NCBI RefSeq assembly: GCF_950295315.1 | Contig: NC_080180.1 | Location: forward strand, 66,131,081 to 66,195,080 | Direction of reading: 5' to 3' | Length of the DNA stretch: 64,000 nt | From: Erinaceus europaeus | Taxonomy: Eukaryota; Chordata; Mammalia; Eulipotyphla; Erinaceidae | Shown here: piece by piece, positions 53,131 through 63,472 of the stretch | Layout of the letters: every line of letters starts with the position of its first letter | How positions within the stretch are numbered: the first letter of the stretch is position 1 | Notes under the pieces: generated by a model | Databases searched by the model: none | What the model saw: only the letters and a program-made list of their open reading frames with translations | Told to the model about the DNA's origin: nothing | Position numbers and translations under genes: made by a program

Positions 53131-54501
53131 CTACACGTGGTAGATCGAGTGTGCTATGTTTCAGTAGAGTACCTTTCAAGAATCTTCATCATGTTAGTGA
53201 TGTAAGTGTTAGATTTTAGACAATCCAATATCACGAGAATGCAGTTGTCAAACCACATCGGTGGTGTGTCTGACCATGTAAAGACCAAGAAAAGTGTTGA
53301 CTTAGTCTTTGAAGTCTCCAATGTCAAGGGCAGGAAATTATAAGCAACACTTTCCAAAAGCAACTTGACCTTTAGCTATGTACCTTCTTCAGGTGATCTT
53401 CATGTAAAAAAACGAAAATAGCTTCCTAGTTTGGCTTAGATATAATAGTAACTGAAAATCCCTTTCCTATTAAGCACTTAGAGTAACTCTATTTAGTGCC
53501 CAAACATATGAGATTCACAGTTAAGATCGTGAAGAACTTTAACTCACTGCAGAGAATACAGCAAAATAGGAGAAAAACATAGGAGCAAAATGTATGTGTG
53601 TGTGCATGTGTATATTTCAATGTTTGGGTAAATGAATTTTATGCACACACACACAGATACACTCACACATATTTTGAAATACTGATATTCCAACATGTTC
53701 GCAACATCAAAAAGCCTCTTGCAACAAATGTCTCCCTTGTTAAAATGTATGCAGAAGGGAGCTTTTAGCCATGGGAAGTTGCATATCAGAAAGGAAGTGA
53801 AGGTTTGAGCACAATCGTTCTGTCCTGTGCAGGGAAAGGCAGCAAGAGTAGTCCAGGTTTCTGAGGATGGATGATGCCTAGAACAAATGTCAAAACCCAG
53901 GACAGGTGATTTGTCCCTCTGCCATACAGTCTTTGCCCTTGAAGTTGGGAGTCAAAATTCCAATAAAAAAATCCTACAGAACACAAAACAGTCTTCCAGC
54001 TGAGTAACAGCTGTCCGTACACAACGGATCACGGTTCTCTCTAGAACTGAAGAGGCTCACTGAAAAGCTCAAAATGGCAAAACCTCTCATTCTTCAAAGC
54101 CTCACACTACATTTTTCTTCTCAAGTCTCGAAACAAGCACATGGGAACTTGACATGAGGGGAGAATACTAAGTTTCTTCTGGCCTATATGTGGTGTGACC
54201 GAGAAAGACAACTTAAACGGGCATCGCGGACCCAGACCTACTGAGACTGCTGCCGCTTTTGGAAATTTGTTCTGACAAAGTCATGGGTGTGTTTGCTCTT
54301 CAGACGATTGTGATTCTATGGCAGATACTGAATATTCCTTCCGACTCCTCAGTCCTCATCAGAAGAGAGATGCCACAAAGAACATTCCATGGACAGTCAT
54401 GATTTTTTTTTTTCATTTCAGAGAGAAGCAGCTTAATTACTCTTATTGTGAGGAGGATTTTATGAAGCTATTGATTATTTGTGGAGTTAGGAAACAATTA
54501 A
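53131..54501. other. 1.4 kb unique sequence, no gene recognised
   Basis: No SINE or L1 is recognised. Only short frames, and a small CA-rich patch at 53643-53672. Confidence 0.4.
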
Positions 54502-54517
54502 AAAATACAAGAAAACC

Positions 54518-54957
54518 GGGAGTTGGGCGATAGCGCAGCAGGTTAAACGCGCGTGGCACAAAGCACAAGGACCAGGGGCAGGGGTTGATAGCAAACAGAC
54601 TCTCACGCCTGAGGCTCCAAAGTCCCATGTTCAATCCCCTGCACCACCATAAGCCAGAGCTGAGCAGTGCTCTGGTAAAAAAAAAAAAAAAAAAAAAAAG
54701 CACAAGGACCAGCGGAAGGATCCCGGTTCGAGACCCCAGCTCCCCACCTGCAGGGGAGTCGCTTCACAGGCGATGAAGCAGGTCTGTAGGTGTCTGTCTT
54801 TCTCTCCCCCTCTCTGTCTTCCCCTCCTCTCTCCATTTCTCTCTGTCCTATCCAACAACAATGATATCAATAACAACAACAATAATAACTACAACAATAA
54901 TAAAAAGACAACAAGGGCAACAAAAGGGAAAATAAAATTTTAAAAAATTCTTAAAAT
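54518..54957 (+). mobile_element. SINE-A copy with 16 bp duplication, split by a nested SINE-D
   Basis: Exact repeat AAAATACAAGAAAACC at 54502-54517 and 54958-54973. The element runs from GGGAGTTGGGCGATAGCGCA to AAATTTTAAAAAATTC. It is interrupted after GCACAAGGACCAG, between the A and B boxes, by a type D SINE at 54576-54699. Confidence 0.96.
54576..54699 (+). mobile_element. SINE-D copy nested inside SINE-A, with exact 13 bp duplication
   Basis: Type D from GGGCAGGGGTTGATAGCAAA through CTCTCACGCCTGAGGCTCCA, B box TGTTCAATCCCC and the CCAGAGC...GCTCTGG stem to a poly(A) of about 20. The host word GCACAAGGACCAG is duplicated at 54563-54575 and 54700-54712. Confidence 0.96.
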
Positions 54958-54973
54958 AAAATACAAGAAAACC

Positions 54974-55685
54974 AAATGTTTCTTCAATCAGTACTGTAGC
55001 TCTATTTTTGGTTGAAAAGATACTCGCCTTCTCCAGGGCTGGGGAGGAAGGTCACCTGGGAGGGAACCTGCTTTGTCCTGCTTCTCCCAGGCTGAGGAAC
55101 CCAGCTCTCACTGCACTGGAAGCACCTCGGTCTGTGATGTCTCTCCCTTTGTCTCTCCATCTCTGACTCAGGTTTAAGGTTAAGCACCATTGACAACAAC
55201 AATGAAGAGTTAACTTGATCTCACCAAAAAAAAAAAAAAAAGAAAGAAAGAAAATCATTGCAAAGAAAATACCCACATGTAGTGACACAGTTCTCAAAGC
55301 TAAAATAGGGTTATATAAGATAGAGTTGTATAATATGCATTATATAACTCAAGCCAGTTTTTTTTTTTTTTTACTGTGTTTGTGGAAGGAAAACGTAATA
55401 GACTTTTCAGTGAGCACTGTATCCGTAGTTCTTTTGTTAAAGCAATATTCAATGAACTTTATAAAGTATAAAATAATAATTATGTAATTTCTTTCCTTTT
55501 GATTAGGCATGTGAATATTCTTCAAGGCAGTTTTCTGTAAGAAACAGCAGCATAATTGCAAATGTGAATCCAGAGACTTTGTGGAATGTGTCCCTATATT
55601 TGAGAAGTTGATAGGGGGAAAAACAGACAAAAATTTCTCCACTATGTACACTTAACTATACAGAAATTTTCAAAAAAAAATAAAG
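54974..55685. other. Unique sequence, no gene recognised
   Basis: AT-rich unique DNA with several A or T runs. No gene is recognised. Confidence 0.4.
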
Positions 55686-55689
55686 ATTT

Positions 55690-55895
55690 TTGAGGGGTCA
55701 GGCAGGGGCTTACTTTGTTAAGCACTCACTGTGCAAGGACCCGAGTTCAAGCCTCCAGTCCTCACTTGCAGGGGGAAAGATTCAAGAGTAGAGAAGCAGG
55801 GCTGCAGGTCTCTCTCTTTTTCTCTCCCCTTCTATCTGCCTCTACCCTCTCAATTTCTATCTATCTGTCCTATCTAATAATAAATAATACATATT
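55690..55895 (+). repeat. SINE-B copy
   Basis: GGGGTCAGGCAGGGGCTTAC head, B box GAGTTCAAGCCTCC, central CACTTGCAGGGGGAAAGATT and GTAGAGAAGCAGGGCTGCAG, CT-rich body and an AATAATAAATAATA tail. Moderately diverged. Confidence 0.75.
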
Positions 55896-57370
55896 TCTGA
55901 GAAAACAATACTGATTCAGCCTGGATTCAGATACTTTAAATTATATGGTAATTAATATCTTTCTCATTATTTTTCATGGAGAGTAGAAAGACATTCTCTA
56001 ATCTTGTCAACTAAAAAAAATAATACAAAAAAAACCCTGTCCATGCCACTTGTCTCTATTTCATTGTTTCATACCATAATACCATAGATATTTTTCTTCT
56101 TTATTTTTGTTCTGAACCTTAGCATATTTATTCAAGCTACTGCATTTGACATGGTGGTCTGAGTGCAAATCCCAAATCTCTCCTTGTCACTGGTCTCTAG
56201 GGCCTTTGAGAAGCTTGGCACATAATAAACCATTAGTGACATTTGATGAGTAAAATCTAATGAGTCAAAGAATGCAATTAAGAGGAGCTAACTGAACAAA
56301 GTTGGAGAAATGCTAAGAGCAACTCCAAACTGTGTCAATATATGGATTCAGTAGTAAGCATTTAAATCATTAGAAAGGACCTCATTTCCAACTAACCCCG
56401 GAAGAGTCACTATTAGAAAGACACACAGTCCCTCACCTGAAATATCCACTAGTCACCTGCCATGCATCTGCCTCAATTTCACTACCTCCAGGTGAAGAAG
56501 TCTTAGTTTCTGCTGAATTTCCCTCTCTCCTGCCTGCCATCAATGTCTCCCCATGTATAACTTCCTCTCTTTCTCTGATTAATTATATTTCCTTCATCCT
56601 GGTTATTTAACAACTGTGCTTTTTATTTCACTATACTATTTATAATCCATTTGAAGAACACATCATTAAAATAGTTTTCCTCTGCTCCTTTATTTTTTTC
56701 CTGAATGCCACATAGAAAAGCAACTCCAAGAGGGTTTAAGCAAAGAAATGCTTGCTCTCATTCTTTGTTTCAAAAAGAAACCCAAGCCAACCTCCACTCT
56801 AATCTACTCATCAAGATTGTTTTATTTCCATTTTGATTACATATGAATATTTTTTCATGTATAATAACAGCTTCATCACACACAGCGCATTAGTGATTTG
56901 TCTTTTTTTCTACCAGAATTTATTTTCCATGCACATTTTTATTTTTGATAAGAAGTATATGTAGTAAAGCACTGTCTGCAAATTGGAGCTGCTGTCACTG
57001 GTCACTACTTTCTCTGTCAGTAAACTCTACAGCCACAGTATTTTGGTAATGGTCTTCCTTTGGCCCTAACACTTTTCCTCAAATTCTTCCTTTAATGTTT
57101 TCCTATCATCCTGTGAATCCTGAGTGCAAGCACAGACACATCATTTTATGAGATAATTTCACGGGGCACAGTTGCTTTGCAAACAAGTCTAAGTAAAAAT
57201 TAAAAACAGCAGAGTGATCAGCTATTTGAGACTGAAAATATTTGCTCAAACCAAATACATCCATGATCATTCCATAGAGCTTTTTTCTCTCAATCTCTCT
57301 CTCTCTCTCTCTTTCGTCGAGTCCTTACTTTGTGTATGTGAGATCTGTGAGATTTCACCATGGCAAGTAG
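55896..57370. other. 1.5 kb unique sequence, no gene recognised
   Basis: No repeat or coding signal is recognised. A short CT run lies at 57293-57313. Confidence 0.4.
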
Positions 57371-57379
57371 CTTGTTCTT

Positions 57380-57520
57380 TCATTTAGAGAAAGAAAGAGA
57401 AAACAGAGAGAAAGACAGAGAGCAGGGAGCGCTGGGGATGCCTCTGGAGACATCAATTCCAGCTTGTATACATGGAAAAGCACGTTGCCTGTCAAGTGAG
57501 TTACCTTTCCAGCCCTAATG
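57380..57520 (-). repeat. Diverged SINE (type C)
   Basis: Minus strand: GGGCTGGAAAGGTAACTCAC, TTGACAGGCAACGTGCTTTT, a degraded B-box region and a CT-rich end. Related to 47811. Confidence 0.6.
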
Positions 57521-57555
57521 GGTCTTCTTCTTTTTTTTTAATAACTCTGACATAT

Positions 57556-57851
57556 GTTTTTTTAAATTTTTTATATTTATTTATTTTCCCTTTTGTTGCC
57601 CCTTTATTATGTTGTTGTAGTTAGTGTTGTTGTTATTGATGTTGCCAATGTTGGATAGGACAGAGAGAAATGGAGAGAGGAGGGGAAGACAGAGAGGGGG
57701 AGAGAAAGACAGACACCTGCAGACCTGCTTCACTGCTTGTGAAGCGACTCCCCTGCAGGTGGGGAGCCGGGGACTTGAACCAGGATCCTTACTCTGGTCC
57801 TTGCGCTTTGCACCACGTGTGCTTAACCCGCTGCACTACCACCTGACTCCC
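57556..57851 (-). mobile_element. SINE-A copy, short subfamily
   Basis: Minus strand: GGGAGTCAGGTGGTAGTGCA head, B box GGTTCAAGTCCCC, intact central stem (GCTTCACAAGCAGTGAAGC) and CT-rich body, with an AAATAAATATAAAAAATTTA end. Confidence 0.94.
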
Positions 57852-58029
57852 AAGGATCTTCTGATTCCGTGAATATGTGCTAGAAATCAGCCCTTCTGCA
57901 TGCTACTTCCACACACCCTCTTTATCTATGTCAGGGAAATGTCCGTTGTTATCTATCTGAAGGAATCTGAACTAGTAGCAAGACCAGTGTATCTAAACGC
58001 AGGTCTTTAAAAGAAACTACACTGAGGGC

Positions 58030-58430
58030 TAGTTTGTGTTCATTTATATTTCCTTCCCATCGCTTTTATGGGGGAGGTTCCTGGTTTACAGCGTGGCCAC
58101 TGACACAGGACTACAACTGCTTGTCTCCTTGGGAAAGCTCTGGGCGGAACCCTCACTCACACCCCAGGAACTTGTCCATCTCCCTCACCAGGACCCCAGG
58201 CTTCTCTTCACACCCTCCCTCCCCTCCTCTCCCAGAGTCCTCTGCTTTGTTGCAATGCCTCAGGCCCGGGCCACTTTGCACTCTGTTCTCCCAGCCTGCC
58301 CTATTAAGTCCTGCCTACAATTGAGATTATTCCGTATTTATTATTTTTTTTTGCCTTATCTCACATAGCATGATGTTTTCAAGTTCCACCAAAGATGATG
58401 CAAAGGATATAACTTCTTCGCTTTGGGGGG
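58030..58430 (-). repeat. Old L1 3' end
   Basis: Minus-strand L1 features: TTTGCATCATCTTTGGTGGA, ACTTGAAAACATCATGCTAT, GTGAGATAAGGC (the end of the ORF2 region), then a GGGAGAACAGAGTGCAAAGT stretch. Older than the 46081 copy. Confidence 0.6.
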
Positions 58431-58436
58431 CATGCT

Positions 58437-58770
58437 TCTTTTTCTTTATTAATTTGGGGGTAAATGAATTACATCACATTTGTCTACACATATGCAAGGT
58501 TTCCGAGTTCTGTGTCACAGGCGTCTGCTACATACTCTTGCCCCTCCCCATCAAGGACCCCAAGCCCCCTATCCACCCACCCCAGCCCCCTGTCCCATTC
58601 CTTCCCCAGAGCCCCTTGCTTCAGCACAGTGCACCACCCTCACTCCACGTTCCCTCCTTTCTAACTCTGTCTCCCAAGTCCACCTACAGGAAGTGTCATC
58701 CTATACTCATCTCTCTTTTCCTGACCTACCCCATCCTCCACTTTTCCTTCCACTTCCAGAAAAGGTGAGA
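58437..58770 (-). repeat. Old L1 3' end
   Basis: TTCTTTATTAATTTGGGGGT, a CACATTTGTCTACACATATG stretch, then pyrimidine-rich CCCC/CCTT sequence is the minus-strand layout of L1 ends such as 38185-38400. It abuts the L1 at 58030-58430, suggesting a nested or tandem insertion. Confidence 0.55.
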
Positions 58771-58817
58771 CTAAGCTTGAGATTTTAGATTTTATGGTCA
58801 TGTCCATAGTTTCAGGG

Positions 58818-58824
58818 CTCTGAA

Positions 58825-58864
<40 letters not shown>

Positions 58865-58985
58865 CACAATATGCCAAAGCTTCCTTTAATGGGGCTGGAT
58901 CCCAGCCTGAACTGGGCTGCATATGTGGCAAAGCTGAAAAATTTCCAGGCAAACTGTGCAGTGAGTTCTTATGTCCACTGTGTTC
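58818..58985 (-). repeat. (GA)n tract with attached old SINE (type C-like)
   Basis: A pure GA run (58826-58862) is followed by CACAATATGCCAAAGCTTCC and GGGGCTGGATCCCAGCCTG. A similar arrangement occurs at 61070-61165, so it is a dispersed family with a CT-rich 3' end. Confidence 0.55.
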
Positions 58986-59164
58986 TGGTCAACAGCTGTA
59001 TGGGAGGCTTCTTAATCACAAGCACTGAGAACATCATCGAGGCTTGCTAATCTCTTATAGAGCATGAGCTATGGCTATTAACCCATTTTATTTTTTCTTT
59101 CTTTATGCTTATCCTAAAAAAAAAAAGTGACAGATACTGTGTTAGAAATGCATCACTTGTAGGG

Positions 59165-59310
59165 TGGGGGTATAGCATAGTGGTTATTCAAAGAGACTTT
59201 CATGCCTAGAGGCTCTCAAGTCCCAGGATCAATCCCCCACATCGTCCTAAGCCAGAGCTGAGCAGTGCTCTGGTAAAATAAGTAAATAAAAATAAAAAAT
59301 AAATGTATCA
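59165..59310 (+). mobile_element. SINE-D copy
   Basis: GGTGGGGGTATAGCATAGTG head with A box, TTTCATGCCTAGAGGCTCTC, B box GGATCAATCCCC, CCAGAGC...GCTCTGG stem and an AAATAAATAAA tail. An approximate AAATGYATCAC duplication flanks it. A second head-only fragment (GGTGGGGGTAGATAGCATAA) follows at about 59316. Confidence 0.88.
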
Positions 59311-59344
59311 CTCTGAGGGTGGGGGTAGATAGCATAACAGCTGT

Positions 59345-60060
59345 GAATACTTAAATTGTTATCTTTTATTATTAAAATACCTATTAAACATAAAAAAAAT
59401 GAATTTTAAAAAGTATATTGATCTCCAGTAAAAAAAAAGGGGGGGGGGGGAATCTGGCAGATGAGGCAAGATCCAGGGGATGGGAGTAATTGCTAAGTCT
59501 CACCAAAATAAAAATCAAGACACAAGTTTACTTCTGTGGTGACCCTATAGGAAATACTCTTACTATTACTGCCAAATGCCAGCAGGAAACATTATTAAGA
59601 TGCCAGCTTTCTATTATCTGCTGCTTAAAACAGAGGCCAGTGTGCTCCTGGGGGTTCCTGTCCACCTTCTGCTCTTAACCACAGCACAGGACTTTCTCTG
59701 ATAGTTTGTTCCTAGTTGGCAAAAGATATAATGTGGTGACACAATGATACAGTGCTTTAGCAATTACGAGGCACTGTGTTTCTCGTGTTCTTTCCTTTAC
59801 AGCTTGTTCCTGCTCTGTCCCTAAATCTGTTATTCATCACACACCAAATTACTATCTAGGACCTTTGCTCATGTTCTCTACTTTCCAGGTAAACTACAGA
59901 GAAAAAAATAATTATAGTGTAACAGGCCCACTGTACCCATGTTTGAATCATTTCATTTTCACTGATTACGAGGAGAGTTCTCCAGGGAATGAGGAGATTT
60001 GGCAATACACTGGTTGTCTTTCTATGAGCAGAGCAACTATGCTCTACAGTGGATGAAAAA
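59345..60060. other. Unique sequence, no gene recognised
   Basis: AT-rich unique DNA with an A8G10 run at about 59431-59450. No gene is recognised. Confidence 0.4.
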
Positions 60061-60065
60061 TGTAT

Positions 60066-60135
60066 TACTGTTATTTATTTTAATTATTTATCCATTTATT
60101 GGATAGAAACAAGAGAGGACTGGAGATGGAAGAAG

Positions 60136-60172
<37 letters not shown>

Positions 60173-60268
60173 CTGAAATCCTGCTTCAATGCTCATGAAG
60201 CTTCCCATGGGGGTATGGTGGGAGGGTTGAACCTGGTGCATATGACTGAGTGCATCACCCCAGCCCTA
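60066..60268 (-). repeat. SINE-B copy with (GA)n expansion
   Basis: Minus strand: GGGCTGGGGTGATGCACTCA head, AGGTTCAACCCTCC B box, GCTTCATGAGCATTGAAGC stem (intact), then a CT expansion (GA at 60139-60167) and TATCCAATAAATGG. Confidence 0.75.
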
Positions 60269-60454
60269 GGATTACGAGTCTCTAAAGAGCTTGACAAACA
60301 AACAACAACAACAGAAAAGAAAAAATGAGGAAACAAGGGGATCACAAAAATATGAATCTAAGTTGAACAAAATGAGAAAAGCAATGAAATGGAGAAAAGT
60401 TGGCATTCTGCCTGGCCTTCCACAGTTCACGTGTCTCATGAGTTCTAAGCTGGG

Positions 60455-60540
60455 TCTTCTTAGTGTGGAATTGTACCCCTGGTGTTTTGTAATTTGTAAA
60501 TCACTAATAAAAATTAAAAAATAAGAATAATAATAAAAGA
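60455..60540 (+). repeat. E/F repeat, extreme 3' end
   Basis: GTGGAATTGTACCCCTGGTG, TAAATCACTAATAAAAATTA and an A-rich end. Only the last approximately 85 bp is present. Confidence 0.6.
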
Positions 60541-61480
60541 AGATAGAGGGAGCAGGAAATAAGCCATCTCCAAATCGAAGTCACGCTAATCAGTTTAAAA
60601 GTTGTTTCTCAAATCTGATTGTAAATCGTTATTAAAGACAGATTTCTCATAGGGTTGCTACATGATTCAAAATGCCATTTATTACCTCTTTATAACACAA
60701 CACTAGTTTATGTTCAGTGGTTTATATCACATTACAGTATCATAAAAAATTAATCTATAACAAAAATGTGGGGTATTCTAGCTTTTCATTAAGAAACCTT
60801 GTGTGTGCTGACATTTCTTACAAAGGATGTTAACGTAGTCTATGTCCTATTATAATGGACTGCCGATGGCCAGTCTATTATGAAGGGGTAAAATTTGGCA
60901 ATAACCATGCACAGATGTCCACCTGTAGCTAAAGTAAAGGTGTATATTTCCATTTTACTAGAATGAGAGTTCTCAGAAAGAAAATATGTTTGACTGTTTT
61001 GTTCACTCTTGTTTTAGAAGGGCTCATTGAAGAAAATATCATATATATTCAAATAAACATTTTTTTTTAATTTGAGAGAGAGAGAAGAGAGAGACCGAGA
61101 AAAATCATAGCACCAAAGCTTCAATGGGGTGGGGGCCAGGCTGGAGCAATGCACTCCCCAAGTATATTATTGTCCTGCCTCTCAATTGAACTTTTAATAA
61201 TAGCTATAACCTATCAAGGATATCAGTGCTGAAATTACCATTTAGTTTGCAGTTGTGCTGTGTCAGCCTCACAGTGTAATACACTGGCAATGCCACCCAC
61301 ATACTCAAGAGTTTGTGGTGTTACAGGAAATCAGAGCCTGTCTTGGTTTTGCACTCAGTTAACACAGGTGTACTGAGCAAGTTCACTGGGTAAATGAGGC
61401 TTGAAGGAAAATTACTTGTCAAGTAATGAAACTGACCACAATATAATAAATAAGTTTAAGAGTGAAAGAATGTCGTTAAG
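60541..61480. other. Mostly unique sequence with a short old SINE
   Basis: Unique AT-rich DNA. 61070-61165 is a minus-strand GA-rich SINE fragment like 58818-58985 (CACCAAAGCTTCAATGGGGT). No gene is recognised. Confidence 0.4.
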
Positions 61481-62182
61481 TGTTGGGCAGTACCCCAGCT
61501 CCCCCCTGCTCCATTGCTTAAAGCTGTGGCTGTGGTCTAGTTACATCATCACTGTTTTACCTGAGACCCGCCCTGCCTGCAGGGCACTGGTTTAATCCCA
61601 CTGGTTCTCACTCTCTTTGCGCTCCACCCCCTGTCCTAGTCACACCCTGTTTTCTTGCTGCTCTCCTATTTGCTCCTCCATGTCTTATGCCAGTTCTTTT
61701 GAAAATTTCTGCACCATATAGGTTTCTGTTCACCCCACACTCCTGATACTTTGGCCATTAGTTAAAAAGAAAGGGGGAAATGTTGGTCTGCTTCTAATTC
61801 TGCTTCTAAGACCCCTTCTATTTTGATCGGCACGCTGTGGTCCACTTACATCATCACTGTTTTGTTTGAGACCCGCACTGGTTTAAGCCCCACTGGTTCT
61901 CGCTCTTTTTCCACTCTGCCCCCTCTCCTAGTCACATCCTGTTTGCCACCGTTTAATCCCCACTGGTTCTCACACTTTTTCCTTCTCCCCACCCCCTATC
62001 CTACGTACTTCCTCTTCCTGACATTTCCACCTCAGGAGATATAAAGGACAGGATTTTCTAATGAATGGAGATTAGATTGATTGCACTTCCTCCCCACTCA
62101 TCAATAAAGATTGAACTGCATTCCCAGCTCAGCCATGAATCCCTGGTCGTCTGTCTCCTGCCTGTGAAGCTAGTCTGGTATC
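61481..62182 (+). mobile_element. Endogenous retrovirus LTR region with repeated U3
   Basis: TGTTGGGCAGTACCCCAGCT at 61481 looks like an LTR start (compare 30434). A second TGTTGG start occurs at 61781 directly after the purine tract AAAAAGAAAGGGGGAAA (61764-61780). A promoter block TATAAA (62040-62045) and AATAAA (62103-62108) follow at R-region spacing. A U3 unit is repeated (61531-61653, 61836-61944, partial 61951-62004). A lysine-type primer-binding site follows at 62183. It is either a partial LTR followed by a polypurine tract and a full LTR, or one long LTR with internal repeats. It has no viral coding sequence. Confidence 0.82.
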
Positions 62183-62200
62183 TGGCGCCCAAACAGGGAC
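62183..62200 (+). other. Retroviral primer-binding site, lysine-tRNA type
   Basis: TGGCGCCCAAACAGGGAC differs at one base from the standard site complementary to tRNA-Lys3. It lies where the LTR ends, so the LTR at 61781 acts as a 5' LTR. The following 100 bp or so (to about 62290) would be the remnant of the leader; no gag frame remains. Confidence 0.88.
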
Positions 62201-62289
62201 CAGCAGTTAAGCTAAACAGATATAAAATTTTAAGTTCTGATTCCCTTAAAAATATACAGAGGCATTGATAAGGGTTTTAAGATGTATTG

Positions 62290-62574
62290 TGGCCTCCTGG
62301 AGTTATATATCAGTGTGCCAACACCCATGTCCAGAGGAGAAGCAATTATAGAAACCAGAAATCCCAAATTCTATTGAACCCCCAAAAGAATGTTGGTCCA
62401 TATGCTCAGAGGGGGAGAAATTATAGGGGAAAGATGACCAGAGGTCTTGAAACCCAATTCCATCAGGACCTAGAGAAAGTAGAGGAGAAAAGAAACGGAT
62501 ATTAGGAAGTAGTTCTAGGTATAGCTATGATTTAAAATGGAAGAGAATGCAGTACCATAGAAAAATGGATACAG
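62290..62574 (+). mobile_element. F-family repeat, 5' part (interrupted by E)
   Basis: CAACACCCATGTCCAGAGGA, CCATATGCTCAGAGGGGGAG, ACCAGAGGTCTTGAAACCCA, CCATCAGGACCTAGAGAAAG. It stops at AAAAATGGATACAG. Confidence 0.88.
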
Positions 62575-63257
62575 TTTTCCCATATTTGGGAGCTACTCTC
62601 TTCCCTGATCCAGCTTTCTGGTCCTTTTTCCAGCCATGACATCATCTCCCCACACAATAGCTTGGATCCACCTGCATATAAGATGTCAGGCTCAGGGAAA
62701 ATAATAAAAAAAAAAAATAGTATAGCCACAAGCCCTTTGGAATATAACTAAAATATACTTACTAGTTACCTCCAAAAGGGAGACCCAAAATGGAGACCCC
62801 CCCAACTCTTCATCTGCACTATTCCAGCCCTTAGGCTTATGATTAGTCAACAATTTGTTTGGCTTTGTATGTTAACTCTCTTTTCAGCCACCAGGTTCCA
62901 GATGCTACCAGGATGCCAACCAGACTTCCCTGGTTGACAACCCCACCAATGTGTCCTGGAGCCCCACTTCCCCAGAGCCCTGCCCCACTAGGGAAAGAGA
63001 GAGACATGCTGGGAGTGTGGATCCACCTGTCAATGCCCATGTTCAGCGGGGAAGCAATTACAGAAGCCAGACCTTCCACCTTCTGCATCCCCCAATGACC
63101 TTGGGTCCATACTCCCAAAGGGATAGAGAATAGGAAAGTTATTAGGGGAGGGGATGGGATACAGAGTTTTGGTAGTGGGAATTGTATGGAGTTGTATACC
63201 TTTTATCCTATAGCTTTGTCAGTGTTTCCTTTTTTTATAAATAAAATTTAAAAAAGA
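62575..63257 (+). mobile_element. E-family repeat nested in F, with 14 bp target-site duplication
   Basis: The repeat AAAAATGGATAYAG at 62561-62574 and 63258-63271 brackets 683 bp of E: TTTGGGAGCTACTCTCTTCC, CCAGCCATGACATCATCTCC, TTTGGCTTTGTATGTTAACT, GGATCCACCTGTCAATGCCC, TATAAATAAAATTTAAAAAA. This copy best defines E as a retroposed unit with an A-rich 3' end and a truncated 5' end. Confidence 0.95.
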
Positions 63258-63472
63258 AAAAATGGATATAGATATGTATATATTTCCATACAGATAGAAA
63301 TAGCAGTCAACCCATCTCTGTGACCCTGAGAGAACCACTGCAGTTTCCAACAGAGGGAATGAGGACACAGAACTCTGGTGGTGGGAAATGTGCGGAATTG
63401 TATTTGCATTAGTTTGTAGTTTTCTAAGTCACTAACAAATTCATATTGGTAATAAATAATAAACATAGATTT
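63258..63472 (+). mobile_element. F-family repeat, 3' part
   Basis: Resumes at AATGGATATAGATATG and continues AGTCAACCCATCTCTGTGAC, GAACTCTGGTGGTGGGAAAT and a weak AATAAATAATAAAC end, as in the uninterrupted F copy at 20372. Confidence 0.88.

Noticed and set aside
58034..58788. Several 96-132 codon frames in proline/serine-rich sequence
   Set aside because: They lie in pyrimidine-rich antisense L1 3' ends, in competing phases.
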